Source: Phenylobacterium soli (GTDB lineage: Bacteria > Pseudomonadota > Alphaproteobacteria > Caulobacterales > Caulobacteraceae). From it: DNA of 64,000 nt. This document shows positions 26,701-36,530 of the stretch, piece after piece. Position numbers and translations under genes: made by a program. The stretch spans positions 1,612,001 through 1,676,000 of the forward strand of contig NZ_QFYQ01000001.1 in assembly GCF_003254475.1 (NCBI RefSeq), in the 5' to 3' direction. The notes beneath the pieces were generated by a model. That model did not search any database and was not told the origin of the DNA. It saw nothing but the letters and a program-made list of their open reading frames with translations. How positions within the stretch are numbered: position 1 is the stretch's first letter; each line of letters begins with the position of its first letter.

Positions 26701-29586
26701 ATGCCCTTGCTCGGCCAGACGATCCGTCCCTGTGGTCCCGTGGTGGACGCCAAGGCCGCGGCGCGGGCGAAGGAGATCATCGCCGAGACCTGCTGGACGC
26801 CGGCGATCGAGGCGGCGTGGCCCGCGCTCGAGCCGGTGTTCGGGGCCTCGCCCTATCTGGCGAGCCTTGCCCGGCGCGACCCCAGGCGCCTCGCCGCCCT
26901 GCTGGAGATCGATCCGGACGCACGGCTCACGGACATCCTGACGCGGACCGCGGCGGCTGCGGGGCTCGACACTGAGGCCGCCAGCGCCGAGCTCCGCCGG
27001 CTGAAGGCCGAGTTGCACCTGATGACCGCCCTGGCCGACCTCGGCGGGGTCTGGGACCTCGACCAAGTGACCGGCGCCCTCACCAGGTTCGCCGACGCCT
27101 CGGTGGCCGCGGCGCTGCGGGTGTCGGCGCAGGCCGAGCTCGACGCGGGTCGGCTGACGCGCATCGGCGCGGGCGAGGAGGGGCCGGTCCCGGGCTGGTT
27201 CTGCATCGCCATGGGCAAGCAGGGCGCCTATGAGCTGAACTACTCCTCCGACATCGACGTCTCGGTCTTCTACGACCCCGAGCGGCTGCCGCTGGCCGAG
27301 GGCGTCGAGGACCAGGCCTTCGCGGTGCGCCTGACCCACCGCCTGGCCGACCTGATGCAGGCGCGGACCGCCGAGGGCTACGTCTTTCGCATCGACCTGC
27401 GGCTGCGGCCGGACCCCTCCTCGACCCCGCCGGCGGTGCCCACCCCGGCGGCCCTGGAGTACTACGAGAGCGTCGGCCAGAACTGGGAGCGGGCGGCCTT
27501 CATCAAGGCCCGTCCCTGCGCCGGCGACATGGCCTCGGCGACGGCGTTCCTGGACGAGCTGAAGGCCTTCGTCTGGCGACGGAACCTCGATTTCGCGGCC
27601 ATCGCCGACATCCATTCGATCAAGCGCCAGATCCATGCCCACAAGGTCGACGAGCGGGTCTCGGCCAAGGGCGTGGACCTCAAGCTCGGGCGCGGCGGCA
27701 TTCGCGAGATCGAGTTCTACGTCCAGACTCAGCAGCTGATCCTCGGCGGCCGGCATCCGGAGCTGCGCAGCTCGCGGACCCTGGACGCCCTGGCGGCCCT
27801 GGCCACGGCCGGCCACGTGGAGCCGGCGACGGCGACGGAGCTGACCGAGGCCTACAAGACCCTGCGGGCCATGGAGCACCGCATCCAGATGCTGGCCGAC
27901 GACCAGACCCACAAGCTGCCGGAGGCGGACTCCGACCGCCGGCGAGTGGCGGCGCTGATGGGCTCGGACAACCTGCGCAGCTTCGACGCCGGCGTGACCC
28001 GCCTGCTGAAGGGCGTCAACGCGCGCTACGGCGAACTCTTCCCCGAGGAGGAGCCGCTGTCGTCGCGCTTCGGCAGCCTGGTGTTCACCGGCGTCGACGA
28101 CGACCCGGAGACCCTCGCCACCCTGGCGCGGATGGGCTTTTCCAATCCGCCGCAGGTCTCGCGGACGATCCGCAGCTGGCATCACGGCCATATCCCGGCG
28201 ACCCGCACCGAGCGTGGCCGGGAGCTGTTCACGCGCCTGGCGCCGAAGCTTCTCGAGGCGGCGCAGGCCACCGGCGCGCCGGACGCGGCCTTCAACCGCT
28301 TCGTCGATTTCTTCTCGCAGCTTTCGACCGGGGTGCAGCTGCAGTCGCTGTTCCTGGCCCAGCCCCGGCTGTTCGAGCTGATCGTCGAGGTGATGGCCTT
28401 CGCCCCGCGGCTGGCGAACACGCTGGCGCGGCGGCCGGCGGCGATCGACGCCATGCTGGACCCGGCCTTCTTCGAGCCGATCGACATCGCCGAGGACCGC
28501 GCCGCCATGGCGCTGGCCCTGTCCCGCGCCGACGGCTTCGAGGCGGCGATGGACGTGGTGCGCCGGGTGCACCGCGAGCAGGCGTTCCGGGTCGGCGTAC
28601 AGGTGATGAGCGGCACGGCCAGCGCCGAGGTGGCCGGCCAGGCCTTCGCCGACCTTGCCGACGTCTGCATCGAGGCCCTGGGGCCGGCGGCGCTGGCGGA
28701 GGCCGAGCGGCTGGGCGGGGCCTTCGAAGGGCATGTGGCGGTGGTGGCGCTGGGCAAGTGCGGCTCGCGCGAGATGAGCGCCGGGTCCGACCTCGACCTG
28801 ATGACCTTCTATCGCGGCGCCGACCCGGCCGCGGCCTCGGCGGTGAAGGGCTGGGACGCGGCGACCTTCTACGGCCGCTTCACCCAGCGACTGATCGCGG
28901 CCCTGTCGAGCCAGACGGCCGAGGGCGGCCTCTACGAAGTCGACATGCAGCTGCGCCCGTCCGGCACCAAGGGACCGGTGGCGGTGAGCTTCACGGCCTT
29001 CGAGTCCTACTATGCCCAGGAGGCGGAGACCTGGGAGCTGCTGGCCCTGACGCGGGCGCGGGTGGTGTGGGCGACCTCCGAGGCCTTCGCCGCCGAGGCG
29101 CAGGCCGCGATCACGACCGCCCTGCGCCGGCCGCGCGACCGGGGGCGGACGGCGGTGGACGTGCGCGATATGCGCGAGCTGCTGGAGCGCGAGCGGCCGC
29201 CGAAGGGGGACTGGGACCTGAAGCTTTCGCCCGGCGGGCTGGTGGACATCGAGTTCGCCGCCCAGTTCCTGCAGCTGGCCCATGCGGCGGCGGACGGGCC
29301 GCTCGATCCGAACACCGCCCGGGCGCTGGCCGCGATGCGCGAGAGCGGCCTCGCGCCCGCCGCGCCGCTCGCCGACCTGGAGGCCGCCTGGCGGCTGCAG
29401 CAGGACCTGACCCAACTGCTCAAGGTCGCCCTCGCCGAGGGCGCCGATCCCACCGACGAGCCGGCGGCGTTCAAGAAGCTGCTGGCCCGGGCCGGCGGCG
29501 CACGGGACTTCAGGGCGCTGGTGAAGGCGCTGGGCGCAGCCCGCGTGGCGGCGCGGAAAGCCTACGACATCGTCGTGCAACCCTGA
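26701..29586 (+). CDS. glnE: Glutamine synthetase adenylyltransferase/deadenylase GlnE
   Basis: A 961-residue bifunctional enzyme that adds AMP to, and removes it from, glutamine synthetase in response to PII and glutamine. The N-terminal nucleotidyltransferase-like domain (adenylyl removal) has the metal-binding 'SSDIDVSVFY' near residue 180. The C-terminal one (adenylyl transfer) has 'GSDLDLMTFY' near residue 696, and both are followed by helical GlnD-PII-like domains. Length matches the usual 940-1000. It starts 38 bases after the kinase gene and may be read from the same transcript. Confidence 0.96.
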   Translation: MPLLGQTIRPCGPVVDAKAAARAKEIIAETCWTPAIEAAWPALEPVFGASPYLASLARRDPRRLAALLEIDPDARLTDILTRTAAAAGLDTEAASAELRRLKAELHLMTALADLGGVWDLDQVTGALTRFADASVAAALRVSAQAELDAGRLTRIGAGEEGPVPGWFCIAMGKQGAYELNYSSDIDVSVFYDPERLPLAEGVEDQAFAVRLTHRLADLMQARTAEGYVFRIDLRLRPDPSSTPPAVPTPAALEYYESVGQNWERAAFIKARPCAGDMASATAFLDELKAFVWRRNLDFAAIADIHSIKRQIHAHKVDERVSAKGVDLKLGRGGIREIEFYVQTQQLILGGRHPELRSSRTLDALAALATAGHVEPATATELTEAYKTLRAMEHRIQMLADDQTHKLPEADSDRRRVAALMGSDNLRSFDAGVTRLLKGVNARYGELFPEEEPLSSRFGSLVFTGVDDDPETLATLARMGFSNPPQVSRTIRSWHHGHIPATRTERGRELFTRLAPKLLEAAQATGAPDAAFNRFVDFFSQLSTGVQLQSLFLAQPRLFELIVEVMAFAPRLANTLARRPAAIDAMLDPAFFEPIDIAEDRAAMALALSRADGFEAAMDVVRRVHREQAFRVGVQVMSGTASAEVAGQAFADLADVCIEALGPAALAEAERLGGAFEGHVAVVALGKCGSREMSAGSDLDLMTFYRGADPAAASAVKGWDAATFYGRFTQRLIAALSSQTAEGGLYEVDMQLRPSGTKGPVAVSFTAFESYYAQEAETWELLALTRARVVWATSEAFAAEAQAAITTALRRPRDRGRTAVDVRDMRELLERERPPKGDWDLKLSPGGLVDIEFAAQFLQLAHAAADGPLDPNTARALAAMRESGLAPAAPLADLEAAWRLQQDLTQLLKVALAEGADPTDEPAAFKKLLARAGGARDFRALVKALGAARVAARKAYDIVVQP

Positions 29587-29661
29587 TCGACGGAACTGGC
29601 GGCCTCGCCCGTGGAAGCTCTCGGACGGCGAGATGACGCGAACGGATTCAGGATGCCGACA

Positions 29662-30144
29662 ATGAAGACGACCCTGCTCGCCGCCTCGGCCGCGGTTCTC
29701 CTTATGGCGGGCGCCGCCCAGGCGCAGGACGGCCCGCCCGCAGCCGGCCCGATGGGCGGCGGCTTCGGCATGCGCCAGCCGCCGAACTTCGACCTCGACC
29801 ACGACGGCAAGGTCACCCTGGCGGAGTTCAGGAAGGGCGAGGCCCGGCGGATCGAGCGGATGTTCGCCCGCCTCGACGCCAACCACGACGGCAAGATCAC
29901 CCGGGCCGAGCTCGACGCCGGCCTGCAGCGGATGGCGGCCATGGGCGGCGGCGGCGGCGCGCCGGGCCGCGCCGACATCTTCTTCCGGATGAACGACGCC
30001 AATGGCGACGGCGCCGTGACCAAGGCGGAGATGGAGAAGGCCGTGGAGCGGCGCTTCCAGGCCGCCGACACCAACCACGACGGCTGGCTCTCGAAGGGCG
30101 AGCTGATCATGATGCGGCAGAGGGCGCGTGGTCCGGGTCAGTAG
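29662..30144 (+). CDS. Secreted EF-hand calcium-binding protein
   Basis: A 160-residue protein with a signal peptide ending near AQAQD at about residue 20. Four EF-hand loops are seen: DLDHDGKVTLAE, DANHDGKITRAE, DANGDGAVTKAE and DTNHDGWLSKGE, with Gly-rich linkers between the second and third. The start at 29662 follows AGGA at eight bases; an in-frame ATG at 29653 is an alternative. It lies 44 bases upstream of an ECF sigma factor, an arrangement seen in many Caulobacterales and thought to link calcium or metal binding to that sigma factor; this link is inference. Confidence 0.9.
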   Translation: MKTTLLAASAAVLLMAGAAQAQDGPPAAGPMGGGFGMRQPPNFDLDHDGKVTLAEFRKGEARRIERMFARLDANHDGKITRAELDAGLQRMAAMGGGGGAPGRADIFFRMNDANGDGAVTKAEMEKAVERRFQAADTNHDGWLSKGELIMMRQRARGPGQ

Positions 30145-30188
30145 GCAAGGACGCGTCCCTGACCCGTTCAGGATAGGCGAGATCAGGC

Positions 30189-30737
30189 TTGGCCGAGGCG
30201 GATCCCGACGAGGAGCTGCTGGCGCGGGTGGCCGATGGCGACCCGGCGGCCGTGCGCGCGCTCGTGGGCCGCAAGCTGCCGAGGCTGATGTCGCTTGGCC
30301 AGCGGATGCTGGGCGAAGCGGCGGAGGCCGAGGACATGGCGCAGGAGGCGTTCCTTCGCGTCTGGAAGCAGGCGCCGAGGTGGAAGCCCGGGCAGGCCAG
30401 GTTCGACACCTGGCTGCACCGGGTGGCGCTGAACCTCTGCTACGACCGGCTGCGCAAGCGGCGCGAGGTGGTGACCGATGCGCCGCCCGAGACGGCGGAT
30501 CCCGCGCCCTCGGCCGAACGGGGGCTGGAGGCGCAGGACACCGCCGCCCAGGTCGCGGCGGCGATGGCGAAACTGCCCGAGCGGCAGCGCGAGGCAATCG
30601 TGCTTTGTCACTACCAGGAGCTCGGCAACATCGAGGCGGCGGCCGTGATGGGCGTCAGCGTCGAGGCGCTGGAGAGCCTTCTGGGACGCGGACGGCGGGC
30701 GCTGAGGGCGTCGCTGGCCGACATGGTGGAGCGGTGA
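30189..30737 (+). CDS. ECF RNA polymerase sigma factor
   Basis: A 182-residue sigma factor with region 2 (about 20-90: 'AEDMAQEAFLRVWKQAPRWKPGQARFDTWLHRVALN') and region 4 (about 120-175: 'LPERQREAIVLCHYQELGNIEAAAVMGVSVEALESLLGRGRRAL'). Regions 1.1 and 3 are absent, as in extracytoplasmic-function sigma factors. The start is a TTG; no ATG is available in frame upstream. A gene for a membrane protein of anti-sigma type follows by one base, and then a periplasmic sensor, so this is a self-contained signalling cassette. Confidence 0.93.
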   Translation: MAEADPDEELLARVADGDPAAVRALVGRKLPRLMSLGQRMLGEAAEAEDMAQEAFLRVWKQAPRWKPGQARFDTWLHRVALNLCYDRLRKRREVVTDAPPETADPAPSAERGLEAQDTAAQVAAAMAKLPERQREAIVLCHYQELGNIEAAAVMGVSVEALESLLGRGRRALRASLADMVER

Positions 30738-30738
30738 A

Positions 30739-31176
30739 ATGGGCTCGGTGAACGATCCCGGCATGACCCGCGAGCGGTTCGCGGCGCTCGCCGAGGCCTT
30801 TGGCGGCGAGGTGGCGCGCTGGCCGCTGGCGGAGCGCGACGGCGCGGCCATGCTGATGGCGGCCGACGCGGCCTGGACCGGCGAGGTGCTGGCCAAGGCG
30901 GGCGCGCTCGACGCGGCGCTCGACGCCTGGCGGCCGGCGACGGCGAGCGAGACCACCCTGGCGGCGATCCTGGCCTCGGCGCCCCGGCGGCGCGGGCCCC
31001 GCTGGCTCGCCTGGCTGTCGCCGGCGGCGCTGGGCGCGGGCTTGGCGGCGGCGTGCGCGGCCGGCGTCGTGGTCGGCGTGCAGGTGCAGCAGAATTCCAG
31101 CGACGCGCAGGAGGTGGCCGTGACCAACACCCTGACGGCGGTGTCCTCGACCTTCGACCTGGAGGAAGGCGCGTGA
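30739..31176 (+). CDS. Putative membrane anti-sigma factor
   Basis: A 145-residue protein. Its cytoplasmic part (1-85) begins 'TRERFAALAEAFGGEVARWPLAERDGAA', followed by a single membrane segment (about 94-115) and a short periplasmic tail of about 30 residues. It starts one base after the sigma factor stop and overlaps the next gene by four bases (GTGA). Gene position and single-pass layout are those of an anti-sigma factor for the adjacent ECF sigma factor, but no ZAS zinc motif (HxxxCxxC) is seen, so the identification rests on context. Confidence 0.7.
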   Translation: MGSVNDPGMTRERFAALAEAFGGEVARWPLAERDGAAMLMAADAAWTGEVLAKAGALDAALDAWRPATASETTLAAILASAPRRRGPRWLAWLSPAALGAGLAAACAAGVVVGVQVQQNSSDAQEVAVTNTLTAVSSTFDLEEGA

Positions 31177-31670
31177 GCCGCCGGACCCTCATCATCCTGC
31201 TGTTCGTCTCCCTGGCGCTGAACCTGTTCGTGATCGGGGCGGCGACCGGCGCCTTCGTGCTCGGCGAGCGGATGCACCGCCGGACCATGGAGCCGCGCGG
31301 CGGGCCGGCGATGCTGGTTGCGGCCCAGGCGCTGCCCGACGAGGAGCGCGAGGCCTATCGCAAGGCGCTGCGCGCGCAGGCCGGCGCGGTCGGCCCGAAG
31401 CTGCGGGAGTCGCACAAGATCCGCCGCGAGGCCTGGGGCCGGCTCGGCGCCGACCCGCTGGACGCCAAGGGCATCGCCGCGGACCTGGATCACGCGCGGG
31501 CGCTTGAGACCGGAGCGCGCGGCGACGTCGACCATGCGATCCTGGAGTTCGCCGAGCACCTGCCGGCCGCCGACCGTGCGCGGCTGGGCCAGGCGCTGGC
31601 GCAGCCGATGCGCCATGGCGGCCATGGGGACCCGCGCGAGCGACCGCCCGCGCCGCCGCCGCAGCCTTAA
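31173..31670 (+). CDS. Periplasmic metal-sensor-like protein (CnrX/CpxP type)
   Basis: A 165-residue protein with a GTG start overlapping the previous stop. A hydrophobic anchor (about 6-28) leads to a periplasmic four-helix part rich in Arg, Glu and His, with 'ALPDEEREAYRKALRAQAGAV' and 'KIRREAWGRLGADPLDA', which resembles the heavy-metal-resistance/CnrX family (Metal_resist). The tail is His- and Pro-rich ('HGGHGDPRERPPAPPPQP'). CnrX-type proteins sense Ni/Co and release a sigma factor through a membrane anti-sigma protein (CnrY), the same three-part set seen here. The metal is unknown. Confidence 0.8.
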   Translation: MSRRTLIILLFVSLALNLFVIGAATGAFVLGERMHRRTMEPRGGPAMLVAAQALPDEEREAYRKALRAQAGAVGPKLRESHKIRREAWGRLGADPLDAKGIAADLDHARALETGARGDVDHAILEFAEHLPAADRARLGQALAQPMRHGGHGDPRERPPAPPPQP

Positions 31671-31676
31671 GGCCGC

Positions 31677-33518
<1,842 letters not shown>

Positions 33519-33634
33519 GTGAGAAGCCCTTCCACGCCCGCCCAGCCCCCAAATCAGCCGAAGCACCCAGGAGTCTACGCGGCGGGAGTCACCTCGTCAT
33601 TAAGATCGAGGCGCTCCCTCGCGGCGAAGGGCGA

Positions 33635-36139
33635 TCAGGCGAACACCCAGTCCGATCCCGGCGTCAGGCTCGAGGCGACCACATGGTCGAGGGTCGTCAC
33701 CAGGACCGCGGAGCCGGGACCAGACCCGTCCGCGTCGAACAGCACCCGCGTGTCGCCGGCGCCGTCGTCCTGGAAGAGGATGTGCCCGTCCGCCAGGGGG
33801 TTGTTCCCGGCGTAGCCCGCCGCGGCGAAGACGCCGCGCAGGTCGAGCACGTCGGTTCCGGCCGTGAAGTCGGTGACGTGGCCGGCCGCGGTCGGCAGGC
33901 GCGAGAACTCGAACACGTCGCGCCCCGTGCCGCCGGTGAGCGTGTCCGCCCCGAGGCCCGCATGCAGGATGTCGTTGCCGGCCCCGCCGTCGAGCGAGGA
34001 GGCCGCGTCGTTGGCCCGCAGGTCGTTGTTGAGGCCATTGCCGGTGAGGCTCTGGGCGCCCGATCCTTTCTGGACGCCGTTCTCGACGTTCGAGGTCAGC
34101 GTGTAGCTGGTGTCGTAGGACCAGACGGTGTCGACGCCGGCGCCAGTCTTTTCCGTCACCGTGTCTGTCGAGACGTAGATCGCATAGGTGTCGTCGCCGG
34201 CCCCGCCGCTCATCGAGTGGTACTGGCCGTGGCCGTCCAGCAGGTCGTTGCCGGAGGTGCCGGTCAGGATGCCGCGCTTGCCGGTCGAGATGGTGGTCGT
34301 CCAGGCGCCGCTGAGCGGCAGGGTGAAGGGCTCGACATTGACGATCGCGGGCGCCGGCGGCGGCGGCGGGGGAGGCGGCGGCGGAGGCGGTGAGGCCGGC
34401 GGCGGCGGGCTGACCGCCCCGCCGAACAGGTCCGCCGAGGTCAGGCCGGCGGCGCTGACGCCGTCGAGGTGGACCACGCTAGAGCCCCAGGCGTCGGCCG
34501 AGCCGGACCCGTCGGTGTCGTAGATCACCCAGGTCCCGGAGCCGTCGTCATAGAGCTTCACATAGTGGTCGGCGATCGGGTCCGCGCCGGCGTAGCCGCT
34601 GGCGCCGAACAGGGCCGAGAAGTCGAGGCGGTCCTCGCCGACCGTGAAGTCGGCGATGTGGTCGCCCACCCACGGCACGCTCTTGAAGGCGAAGACGTCG
34701 GCGCCGGCGCCGCCAGTCATGGTCTCGCCGCCGCCGGTGCTGGCGGTCAGGGTGTCTGCGCCGCTCGTGCCGGTGAAGCCGGTGGAGGTGGTGGGCGGCG
34801 GCGGAGAGGTCGTGGTCGGCGGGGGCGGCGAGGTCGTGGTGGGCGGCGGCGAGACCGCCACATAGCCGTCCGCGGCGACCTGGAAGGTGTTGGCGGTGGA
34901 GAAGGTGCTGGCGGCCGTCTGGCCGGCCGCGGTGTTGACCAGCAGGTTGGCCGAGGTCAGGCCGACGTCGGTGACGCCCTGCAGGTCGACCACGAAGGTC
35001 GCATAGGGGTTGGCGGTGGTCGCGTGGCCGTCGGGATTGACGAGGACGTTGTAGCCGCCGTGGCCGTCGGCCGCGAGGACCACGTAGCCGGCCGCGATCG
35101 GGTCCGAGCCGGTGTAGGTCGGGTAGAGGGCGTGCAGGTCGAGCTTGTCGCTGCCGACCTGGAAGTCGGTGATGCGGTCGCCGCTCCACGGCAGCTTGCC
35201 GAAGACGTACGTGTCGTGCCCCGTGCCGCCGGTCATGGTCTCGCCGCCCTGCAGGCTGGCGGTGAAGAGATCATCCCCGCCGGTGCCGACGAGGGTGGCG
35301 CCGCCGGTGGCGGTGAAGGTCTGGCCCGCGCCCGTCGAGGTCTCGGGGGTGTAGGTGTAGGGGTTGGAGTCCCAGGCCTTGATGTAGTCGATCAGCATCT
35401 GGCCGGGGAAAGGCGTGGTGGCGTCGACGTTGCCGCCCCAGCCGCCGCCCAGCGCCAGGTTGGCGATCATGTACATCGGCTTGTTCAGGTCCGCCGGGGT
35501 GACGACCTGGTAGACCGGCTTGTTGTCGAAGTACCAGGTGATGTGGTCCGGCTCCCAGTCCACGGCGAAGGTGTGGTAGCCGTTCGACATGTCGGCCACG
35601 ACGCTGCCCACGCCGCTGGAGGTGTGCGAGCCGGTCTCGTTGGTGTGGACGGTCGTGTAGAGGGTGCTCGGGTCCTTGCCGAGAACCTCCATGATGTCGA
35701 GCTCCGGCGGCCAGGAGCCGTCCTTGGGCATCAGCCAGAAGGCGGGCCAGAAGCCCTGGCCGGCCGGCAGCTCAGCCTTCATCTCGAAGTAGCCGTAGGT
35801 CTGGCTGAACGAGTGGTTCGTCTCGATCATGCCCGAGGTGTACTGGTAGCTGCCGAGCGCCGGCAGGCCGGGGTCGGTGTAGCCCAACAGCGGCGCGATC
35901 GCCGGATCCACCTTAGCCGCCGTGAGGGTGAGGATCCCGTTGTTGACGGTCCAGGGGGTGACCGAGGCGGTCGGGGCGTAGTTGGCGTTGATGTACCACT
36001 CCTGCTCGCCGTTGCTCGGCAGCGAGCCGCCGTTCCCGTTCCACGGGCGGAAGGCGAAGGTGGTGTCCCAAGTCCCGGTCGAGCCGTTCCAAAGGCTCAG
36101 GGAATTGAAGTCGTCGCTGAACGTCAGGGTCGCCGGCAT
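33635..36139 (-). CDS. GH16 beta-glucanase with RTX calcium-binding repeats
   Basis: An 834-residue exported glycanase. The GH16 domain (about 1-275) has the catalytic E-x-D-x-x-E: E146, D148 and E151 in 'PELDIMEVLG', next to 'FWPAFWLMPKDGSWP'. Such enzymes cut beta-1,3 or beta-1,3-1,4 glucans. Three RTX/haemolysin-type calcium modules follow, each with a 'GGETMTGG.G.D.(Y/F).F...PW.GD.I.DF..G.D.LD' core; Pro/Thr-rich and poly-Pro linkers separate them. The final module has 'LDGGAGNDILHAGLGADTLTGG'. No N-terminal signal peptide is present, as expected for type I secretion by a C-terminal signal. It resembles the ExsH-type succinoglycan glycanase in layout, so secreted polysaccharide trimming is likely. 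Confidence 0.92.
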   Translation of the reverse strand: MPATLTFSDDFNSLSLWNGSTGTWDTTFAFRPWNGNGGSLPSNGEQEWYINANYAPTASVTPWTVNNGILTLTAAKVDPAIAPLLGYTDPGLPALGSYQYTSGMIETNHSFSQTYGYFEMKAELPAGQGFWPAFWLMPKDGSWPPELDIMEVLGKDPSTLYTTVHTNETGSHTSSGVGSVVADMSNGYHTFAVDWEPDHITWYFDNKPVYQVVTPADLNKPMYMIANLALGGGWGGNVDATTPFPGQMLIDYIKAWDSNPYTYTPETSTGAGQTFTATGGATLVGTGGDDLFTASLQGGETMTGGTGHDTYVFGKLPWSGDRITDFQVGSDKLDLHALYPTYTGSDPIAAGYVVLAADGHGGYNVLVNPDGHATTANPYATFVVDLQGVTDVGLTSANLLVNTAAGQTAASTFSTANTFQVAADGYVAVSPPPTTTSPPPPTTTSPPPPTTSTGFTGTSGADTLTASTGGGETMTGGAGADVFAFKSVPWVGDHIADFTVGEDRLDFSALFGASGYAGADPIADHYVKLYDDGSGTWVIYDTDGSGSADAWGSSVVHLDGVSAAGLTSADLFGGAVSPPPPASPPPPPPPPPPPPAPAIVNVEPFTLPLSGAWTTTISTGKRGILTGTSGNDLLDGHGQYHSMSGGAGDDTYAIYVSTDTVTEKTGAGVDTVWSYDTSYTLTSNVENGVQKGSGAQSLTGNGLNNDLRANDAASSLDGGAGNDILHAGLGADTLTGGTGRDVFEFSRLPTAAGHVTDFTAGTDVLDLRGVFAAAGYAGNNPLADGHILFQDDGAGDTRVLFDADGSGPGSAVLVTTLDHVVASSLTPGSDWVFA

Positions 36140-36210
36140 GTGTGCTCTGTCTCTCTCCAGGCCGTCGAGCGGGATGGCGGCTTGCGAGAGACGAGGACGA
36201 ACGCCACCGC

Positions 36211-36252
36211 GCCGGGACGCTGGCGTCCGGCTGGAGACCGGCAAAGGTCTCC
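36211..36252 (-). promoter_or_regulatory. Two adjacent hairpins in the GH16 leader
   Basis: The region 72-113 bases upstream of the GH16 start holds a 9-bp stem with one bulge (36211-36231) and a perfect 7-bp stem GGAGACC/GGTCTCC around a 6-base loop (36233-36252). They would be part of the 5' leader of the glycanase mRNA. No known riboswitch consensus was matched. Confidence 0.35.
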
Positions 36253-36336
36253 CGTCCGCGGCCAGGCGTCAGCCGGCGCGGCTATGTCGGTAGGTACTTC
36301 CGGTTCTCGATAAGCTTGGCTGCTCTTATTCGGCGA

Positions 36337-36385
36337 GTGACGAGTATCCGACACATGCCTGCGCCGTAATAAGTCGGATTGTCAC
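36337..36385. promoter_or_regulatory. Nested inverted repeats in the pepN/GH16 gap
   Basis: GTGAC...GTCAC (36337-36341 and 36381-36385) encloses CCGAC...GTCGG (36348-36352 and 36373-36377). A further dyad CCGTAG-AG-CTACGG lies at 36387-36400. This gap (36140-36530, 391 bases) is distinctly more AT-rich than the genes around it and contains no convincing gene; it probably carries the promoter and operators of the glycanase gene. Confidence 0.35.
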
Positions 36386-36530
36386 ACCGTAGAGCTACGG
36401 GGAAAGCTTCACTCTAATGTATAGGTGAGGTGTTGTTTCGTATTTTTGGTATGACTGCTTGGCGGCGCGTCCTGTGGACGCGCCGCCGCCAGTCCGCGGC
36501 CGCCAGTCGGCCCGTATCAGTCGGCCGGCG

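Noticed and set aside
26515-30597. A 1360-residue open frame on the minus strand
   Set aside because: It runs opposite to glnE and the sigma-factor genes, has Arg/His/Leu/Gly-rich sequence typical of antisense frames in high-GC DNA, and matches no family.
36211-36310. c-di-GMP (GEMM) riboswitch on the plus strand, suggested by GCAAAGG and GGTAGGTA
   Set aside because: The upstream GGGCAAACC strand and proper stem pairing are missing, and no gene follows in that direction.
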